The notes beneath the pieces are model-generated. The model was not told the DNA's origin. It worked only from the letters and a program-made list of their open reading frames with translations, and made no database searches. Source: Porphyromonadaceae bacterium UBA4277 (GTDB lineage Bacteria > Bacteroidota > Bacteroidia > Bacteroidales > Muribaculaceae). Taken from it: DNA of 10,240 nt. The stretch is from the NCBI GenBank assembly GCA_002395965.1, contig DGVT01000095.1:1-10240 (forward strand), given 5' to 3'. Of the stretch, positions 6,605 to 10,240 are shown one piece after another (position 1 is the first letter of the stretch; every line of letters starts with the position of its first letter). A program made the translations under genes and the position numbers.

Positions 6605-8335
6605 TTATGGAGTGAACCGGATGCCGAAAGGCAATGCCACGTCAAAGGGGTGCTCGGTTCTATAGGTCTCTACCGGGCTGCCGGTGGGAATGTAATAGCG
6701 GAAACCGGGCTCGAAATAGAGATTAACGTGCGGCAGGAGTTGGTACTGAACGCCCACTCCGGCACCCACCGACCACTGCCAGGGTGCCTTCACCGGTGCG
6801 TGAGTGGTGGGGAACACCAGCGAGTCGCCCGGCGCGTGCGGTACTGTACCGGTGTAGATATATCGAGTGGTTTCGCGTCCGCGCAAGGGGATGTCGAGGC
6901 GCACACTGCCCGATGTGTAAACCGACCACCGGCGGCGTTGCCATATCGTGTAGGTTGCTCCTAAAGGCACGTTAAGGTAATACAGGCGCTGCGTGCGGTG
7001 CACATTGTGGTTGCCGTTGCCAAAGTCGGTTTCAAATGTAGATTTCATCCACATGAAGCCCAGGCCTGACGTCATGCTCCAGCGGTGCGACAGCGGCATC
7101 GTCAGTGACAGCTGCACGCTGCGGGGGCGGTCGTGGTGCTTGGTCTCGCTGAGTGGAGTCTCGTCTTTTGACTCTTTATGTTCCTTTGCTATCTGAGTCA
7201 TGGCGCGTGCATCGGTCGTATCCATCAGCGTGGCATTGTCATTCACATATTCGCGATAGTCCTTCCAGGTGTAGAGGCGCATGGCACGCTGGGTCTCACC
7301 ACCGGCAAAGTTGATGACCGAAAGGAAATTGTCGGTAACCGTCGAGCTGGTGACAGGGGCACCACCACCGTAGGCTAAGTGCAGTTTCAAGCGATTTGAC
7401 AATTTGTCTTGTTTTGGCAAACGTGTCGCTTTAATTGACTTCACGGGCCGAACCACTATTTGCACCTCGGGGAGGGCCGCTACATCAATGCCCGGATGTG
7501 AAATATGGGTGGCTGAGATGCCTAAGCCGTTAAAGACCGATGCTGTATCGCCTGCAGCCCTAACCGGCGGCATGTCGTTACTTGTGCTTCGGGCAATGGC
7601 ATCTATACTGCTATGGGCATAGCCACTATTGCCTGAAGCCGTGATGTTCAGTGGCGCTTCAGTGACAGGTGCCGGTTGCTGCGAATTGGCAACTCGCCGC
7701 TGTGGTTGCGGGAGGTTTTCGTTCCCTCTTTTCTGTAGCAGGAGCATCCCCATGGGTAATAACAAGGCTATGGCGGCTGCAAGCAGTGCCCAGTGCTGCT
7801 TAATCATTTCCTGGAGCATCTTCCTGGCGCGCGTGAGCTGTGAGCGGCTGCTGCTGGCTGTAATGCCAAGGCGTTCACCTATTTCACGGTGACTGAGACC
7901 TTCAAACGTGTTGAGCCTGAACACCTGTTCATAGCCCTGTGGCAGTTGCTGCACCATCGCTTGAATCAGTGGTAGTGAGATAGGCTGCAGTTCGTCGGCG
8001 GCCGTCTCGGTGATTGCGTGCTCGGCTTGCTCAAGTGGAACGTGCTGATTGTTGTGACTTTGCTTGAGGAAGTTAAGTGCCATGTTGCGCACTATACTAC
8101 CCATCCACGACGTGAGTTTCGAAGAATCGTGCAGCGAGTCGAGCGAGGTGAGTATCATCACCCATGCGTCATGTTCCACATCACGTGCCATCTCCACATC
8201 GGGGATGTAGCGGCACGCGATGGCAAGCAGGCGTTCGTGGTGCTGCTTGTAAAGCATCTCCAGAGCGTGGCTGTCGCTATGGCGGGCGCGGCTCAGCAAC
8301 TCGTCAGTATAGTCGGTATGGCTTTTAGAATTCAT
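6605..8335 (-). CDS. ECF sigma factor fused to a transmembrane helix and an outer-membrane beta-barrel-like domain
   Basis: One uninterrupted frame encodes 576 residues. Residues 21-91 resemble sigma-70 region 2 (LEMLYKQHHERLLAIACRYI, ARDVEHDAWVMIL). Residues 122-178 resemble region 4, including the helix-turn-helix EGLSHREIGERLGITASSSR (145-164). Only a few residues later comes a single hydrophobic helix (182-201) followed by positive charges, then a Pro/Ser/Thr-rich linker (about 202-310). Residues 315-576 show alternating aromatic/hydrophobic strands and end in FDVALPFGIRFTP, like outer membrane beta-barrel domains of Bacteroidales (PF13568 type). In many Bacteroidetes an ECF sigma gene is followed by a separate gene for a membrane protein with a barrel-like domain; here the two seem joined. 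The ATG at 8335 starts a typical sigma N-terminus; the frame is open 33 codons further upstream, but those residues are not sigma-like. How the sigma part reaches RNA polymerase (proteolytic release or membrane-bound action) is unknown. Confidence 0.9.
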   Translation of the reverse strand: MNSKSHTDYTDELLSRARHSDSHALEMLYKQHHERLLAIACRYIPDVEMARDVEHDAWVMILTSLDSLHDSSKLTSWMGSIVRNMALNFLKQSHNNQHVPLEQAEHAITETAADELQPISLPLIQAMVQQLPQGYEQVFRLNTFEGLSHREIGERLGITASSSRSQLTRARKMLQEMIKQHWALLAAAIALLLPMGMLLLQKRGNENLPQPQRRVANSQQPAPVTEAPLNITASGNSGYAHSSIDAIARSTSNDMPPVRAAGDTASVFNGLGISATHISHPGIDVAALPEVQIVVRPVKSIKATRLPKQDKLSNRLKLHLAYGGGAPVTSSTVTDNFLSVINFAGGETQRAMRLYTWKDYREYVNDNATLMDTTDARAMTQIAKEHKESKDETPLSETKHHDRPRSVQLSLTMPLSHRWSMTSGLGFMWMKSTFETDFGNGNHNVHRTQRLYYLNVPLGATYTIWQRRRWSVYTSGSVRLDIPLRGRETTRYIYTGTVPHAPGDSLVFPTTHAPVKAPWQWSVGAGVGVQYQLLPHVNLYFEPGFRYYIPTGSPVETYRTEHPFDVALPFGIRFTP

Positions 8336-8432
8336 CAATATATAGACAACAAAAATTAAATTTGCTGCATCGGGGCACGAAAAAAAACTATTGACCGATT
8401 TGGGTTGAAGTGAATCGCCTGACAAAAATAGC

Positions 8433-8469
8433 AAAAAAAACGCTCACCTCAAGCATCCTCAAGGTGAGC
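8433..8469 (-). terminator. Intrinsic terminator of the glycine-zipper lipoprotein gene
   Basis: Arms GCTCACCT (8442-8449) and AGGTGAGC (8462-8469) form an 8-bp stem with a 12-base loop. On the minus strand a run of eight T residues (8440-8433) follows one base after the stem. It lies 29 bases past the lipoprotein stop and is a textbook rho-independent terminator. Confidence 0.88.
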
Positions 8470-8497
8470 AGTTATATTCTTTTAATATCTGTGGGCG

Positions 8498-9148
8498 TTA
8501 GCGGCTGCGGGTGCCGAGCTGGAACGAGCACAGCGTGTAGAGGTGGTCGCCGTCGCTCATGCCTATCGAGAAGTCGGTGCGGCCGTTCTTCAGCTTGTTG
8601 GTTGCCACCACTTCGGCCTGGTAGCGCACGGCTCCGCCGGGAGCCAGCTCGCTCACGATGGCCGTGGGCGACAGGAATATCTGCTTGGTGCCGCTCACGG
8701 TGATCACCGGTGCTAAGTCGTACACATAGTTGCGTCCATGATTGCGGATTACGAAAGTGATCTTGGCATGCTCGCCGGCATCGATGCACTCGTTGCTGTT
8801 ACTCTCCACAAAGCGCACGTCCTCGATCACAATGTCGGCATAAGGGCTGTAGGAATTGTTCTGGCGGTAGTCGTCGCGGTCATAGTCGTAGTTGTAGTCC
8901 GACGACCGGTAGTTGTCGTTCTGCGTCTTGGGAGCCGTGGCGGCGGCACCCACGGCAGCACCCACGGCCATGCCTAATACGGTGCCCATGTTGTGACCCC
9001 GATGACCGCCGGTGAGGCCGCCTATTGCCGAGCCGAACAGGCCGCCTAACGATGCGCCGGTGGCGGCACCATAGAACTGGTTGGTAGATGAGCAACTGCT
9101 CAACATTATCAATGCAGCGCTCAAGGCTGCAAGAGTAATCTTCTTCAT
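8498..9148 (-). CDS. Glycine-zipper lipoprotein with a C-terminal beta-sandwich-like domain
   Basis: The 216-residue protein has a lipoprotein signal peptide ending in LSSC, with C19 the lipidated cysteine. Residues about 27-70 form two Gly/Ala-rich segments with GxxxG spacing (around GASLGGLFGSAIGGLTGG and GMAVGAAVGAA), a glycine zipper that can pack in or on a membrane. A Tyr/Asp/Asn-rich low-complexity linker (about 75-100) follows. The remainder (about 104-212) has short beta-strand-like segments such as ADIVIEDVRF and AKITFVIRNHG, resembling CARDB-like or other immunoglobulin-like adhesion folds; that match is tentative. An envelope location is well supported, the function is not known. 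It is followed by its own terminator, so it is probably monocistronic. Lying just upstream of an envelope-linked sigma operon, it could be a regulon member, but nothing in the sequence proves this. Confidence 0.85.
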   Translation of the reverse strand: MKKITLAALSAALIMLSSCSSTNQFYGAATGASLGGLFGSAIGGLTGGHRGHNMGTVLGMAVGAAVGAAATAPKTQNDNYRSSDYNYDYDRDDYRQNNSYSPYADIVIEDVRFVESNSNECIDAGEHAKITFVIRNHGRNYVYDLAPVITVSGTKQIFLSPTAIVSELAPGGAVRYQAEVVATNKLKNGRTDFSIGMSDGDHLYTLCSFQLGTRSR

Positions 9149-9183
9149 CTTGAAAAGTAATTAAACGTTTGTCCTTTAGACTG

Positions 9184-9215
9184 CGAAAATAGCAAAAAGT
9201 TAAATCCCACGCAAT
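9184..9215 (-). promoter_or_regulatory. Candidate promoter of the lipoprotein gene
   Basis: On the minus strand ATTG (9215-9212), 20 bases, then TATTTTCG (9191-9184). Each box has one mismatch to TTTG and TAnnTTTG. A start near 9177 would leave a leader of about 30 bases before the ATG at 9148. Confidence 0.4.
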
Positions 9216-9365
9216 TTTTTTGCCCTTCGCACCTTATTTACCTCTATAGCCAAAAGCTACAAGAGACGTGTAGCGGAGCAATTGTACTTGCACAGATTTC
9301 ACAAATTACATCGATATGTAGTGTACATTGGCACGAATTGTGTTGCTAACAGCCTATCGGGCTGG
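9216..9365. other. Intergenic stretch left of the transposable element
   Basis: Of the 331 bases between the lipoprotein and transposase genes, the two ends are the lipoprotein promoter and the left end of the mobile element. The middle holds only one small hairpin (GCTACA 9256-9261 / TGTAGC 9269-9274) and AT-rich sequence without a credible reading frame. Confidence 0.6.
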
Positions 9366-9475
9366 TTTTCATCGAAGATGAAATTATCTCTTTAGCCCCA
9401 CTTTACAGGAGCGCCAGCTCCCTAAGTGGGGTTGTATCGCCGAAACACAAGGTCATACGTCGATAGATGTATGAC
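9366..9475 (+). repeat. Left end of the element: three hairpins
   Basis: H1 (9367-9383): arms TTTCATC and GATGAAA with a GAA loop. H2 (9396-9431): outer arms CCCCACTT/AAGTGGGG, an internal loop, inner arms GGAGC/GCTCC and loop GCCA. H3 (9452-9475): arms GTCATAC/GTATGAC around the 10-base GTCGATAGAT, which can pair further to leave a GATA tetraloop. H3 ends 4 bases before the transposase stop codon. Confidence 0.85.
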
Positions 9476-9479
9476 ATCG

Positions 9480-9920
9480 TCAGTCATAGGTGTAGAATTC
9501 ACACTCATTACGCCTTGTCATGTCGCGCATCTCATCGTCAAATCCGATTACGTGGTGGTGGTTTTCCTGGTTCTTTATATATTCTACTATCGGCTCTTTC
9601 TGGTCAGCACCACACGAGAAAGCGTAATACTCTTTTCCCCAGCCCATAAACATAGGGAACAACTCTCGATGTGATTTCGCCCATAATGACGAACTGCGTT
9701 TCAGCTCGCGCATGAATTCCGATAGCGACACCTCGGCTGAAAGGTCTATCAACATGTGCATGTGATTTGGTATGCCATTCATCCTAACCAAAGTGCAACC
9801 CTTATTCTTTATTATGCCATAGATATAAGCATAAAGTTGCCGCTTATTCTCCTCTGGTATAGTCATTAATCTGCCCTTGGTGTTGATGACTATGTGATAT
9901 AGTGATTTTGTCGTGCTCAT
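9480..9920 (-). CDS. tnpA: Y1 HUH-family transposase (IS200-like / REP-associated tyrosine transposase)
   Basis: The 146-residue protein has the TnpA (Y1_Tnp) plan. The HUH metal-binding motif is H53-M-H55 in PNHMHMLIDL, and the catalytic tyrosine is Y114 in VEYIKNQENHH, with Q118 as probable third metal ligand. Such enzymes cut and rejoin single-stranded DNA at hairpin-marked ends through a 5' phosphotyrosine. Length is normal for IS200-type TnpA. There is no accessory tnpB. The C-terminal YxxNQExHH motif recalls a group of small Bacteroidetes transposases. The gene fills the space between two inverted three-hairpin ends, and all key residues are present, so the enzyme appears functional. 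Whether it moves itself, or acts on dispersed hairpin repeats as a domesticated RAYT, cannot be decided from one window. Confidence 0.9.
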   Translation of the reverse strand: MSTTKSLYHIVINTKGRLMTIPEENKRQLYAYIYGIIKNKGCTLVRMNGIPNHMHMLIDLSAEVSLSEFMRELKRSSSLWAKSHRELFPMFMGWGKEYYAFSCGADQKEPIVEYIKNQENHHHVIGFDDEMRDMTRRNECEFYTYD

Positions 9921-9951
9921 GTGTATTTAACGCTGCCTTCATGCTATTATT

Positions 9952-10060
9952 GTCCTACATCTATCGACGTAGGACTCCTCACGCTGCCATAGGTCCCCAC
10001 TTAGGGAGCTGAAGCTCCCGTAAAGTGGGGTTAAAGAGATAATTTCGTCTTCGACGAAAA
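9952..10060 (-). repeat. Right end of the element: three hairpins, inverted copy of the left end
   Basis: H3 (9952-9975): arms GTCCTAC/GTAGGAC, with the same 10-base loop as the left end on the opposite strand. H2 (9995-10030): outer arms CCCCACTT/AAGTGGGG, inner arms GGGAGC/GCTCCC, loop TGAA. H1 (10043-10059): arms TTTCGTC/GACGAAA, loop TTC. The order is mirrored relative to the left end. The 260 bases right of the gene up to 10192 hold no credible coding sequence. Confidence 0.85.
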
Positions 10061-10144
10061 ATGCTATCGGTACCATTCTGCTCGTTACTACCATGCGCTT
10101 GATAATACCCGACGGCCCGGCCTAATCGAGAATGATGAATTGTT

Positions 10145-10189
10145 CAGGCGTCAGCCGCTCGTAGCTCATAGCTACTACAGGCGTCAGCC
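10145..10189 (+). repeat. 12-base direct repeat around a small palindrome
   Basis: CAGGCGTCAGCC occurs at 10145-10156 and again at 10178-10189, 33 bases apart. Between them GTAGCT (10161-10166) and AGCTAC (10170-10175) form a perfect 6-bp hairpin with a 3-base loop. No coding potential is seen. Confidence 0.7.
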
Positions 10190-10192
10190 AGC

Positions 10193-10240
10193 TTGTTTAC
10201 TTGTTTACTCGTTTACTCGTTTACTTGTTTACTTGTTTAC
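10193..10240 (+). repeat. Octamer microsatellite, six copies to the window edge
   Basis: The unit T[T/C]GTTTAC is repeated six times without interruption (pattern TT, TT, TC, TC, TT, TT at the first two bases) and runs off the end of the window, so the full copy number is unknown. Each unit carries TTG and TTTAC, so arrays of this type may alter spacing in a nearby regulatory region; that is speculative here. Confidence 0.9.

Larger units (their letters stand above)
3554..8335 (-). other. Probable four-gene operon: sigma-barrel, MBOAT, SGNH, HD phosphohydrolase
   Basis: Four minus-strand genes follow each other with gaps of 19, 2 and 9 bases and no hairpin between them. The lipoprotein upstream is cut off by an intrinsic terminator, so the operon's own promoter should lie within 8336-8432. 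I found no good TTTG/TAnnTTTG match there, which would fit use of an alternative sigma factor, perhaps its own. Confidence 0.75.
9366..10060. mobile_element. Compact IS200/RAYT-like element with inverted hairpin-rich ends
   Basis: A single Y1 HUH transposase gene is enclosed by two ends that are inverted copies of each other. The outer 66 bases (9366-9431 versus the reverse complement of 9995-10060) match at 60 positions without gaps. An inner 24-base hairpin (9452-9475 versus 9952-9975) matches at 22 of 24. Classical IS200/IS605 elements have different left and right hairpins on one strand and no inverted repeats. The mirrored arrangement is more like the inverted REP sequences around REP-associated tyrosine transposases. 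The transposase frame is intact, so recent activity or maintained function is plausible. Confidence 0.8.

Noticed and set aside
8336..8434. 33-codon upstream extension of the sigma-barrel frame
   Set aside because: It runs into the terminator region of the lipoprotein gene and does not look like sigma region 1 or 2; the ATG at 8335 starts a typical ECF N-terminus.
8410..8703. Plus-strand frame across the lipoprotein 3' end
   Set aside because: It overlaps the terminator and reads the lipoprotein antisense as Arg/Ser/Cys-rich low complexity.
9426..9674. Plus-strand frames opposite the transposase
   Set aside because: Antisense to a gene with intact HUH and catalytic tyrosine motifs; no recognisable domain in translation.
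9952..10240. CRISPR array suggested by repeated hairpins and octamers
   Set aside because: There are no regular repeat-spacer units and no cas genes; the structure is explained by element ends and a microsatellite.

Overview
The window looks like chromosome of a Bacteroidales bacterium, possibly Muribaculaceae or Prevotellaceae. This rests on the promoter grammar (TTTG about 19-21 bases before TAnnTTTG), the lack of clear Shine-Dalgarno sites, and the protein families: Fe-type/cambialistic superoxide dismutase, MBOAT plus SGNH O-acetylation pair, and an outer-membrane-barrel domain tied to an ECF sigma factor. No rRNA, tRNA or CRISPR array is visible.

Left part (196-3557). A secreted tandem PAP2 acid-phosphatase-like protein on the minus strand lacks the nucleophilic histidine in both domains. 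Upstream is a 54-residue rubredoxin, also on the minus strand, transcribed divergently from a superoxide dismutase gene. The 367 bases between them hold two tandem copies of an AT-rich hairpin repeat. Promoter-like boxes are stacked there: three face rubredoxin and one faces sodB. After sodB comes a small trypsin-like serine protease without an export signal.

Centre (3554-8335, minus strand). Four genes are packed with gaps of 19, 2 and 9 bases and look like one operon. In transcription order they are: (1) an ECF sigma factor fused in frame to a transmembrane helix, a linker of about 110 residues and an outer-membrane beta-barrel-like domain; (2) an MBOAT O-acyltransferase; (3) a membrane-anchored SGNH-type partner; (4) an HD-domain phosphohydrolase. 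The layout suggests an envelope-responsive transcription factor in one polypeptide controlling acylation of a cell-surface glycan. This is the best candidate for an undescribed system in the window.

Right part (8433-10240). A glycine-zipper lipoprotein gene ends in a clear intrinsic terminator that separates it from the sigma operon. Next is a compact element of about 700 bases: a Y1 HUH transposase (IS200/RAYT-like) between two inverted ends. Each end carries three hairpins, and in two of the three the only differences between the ends are compensatory base-pair changes. The window closes with a short direct repeat and an octamer microsatellite that runs off the edge.
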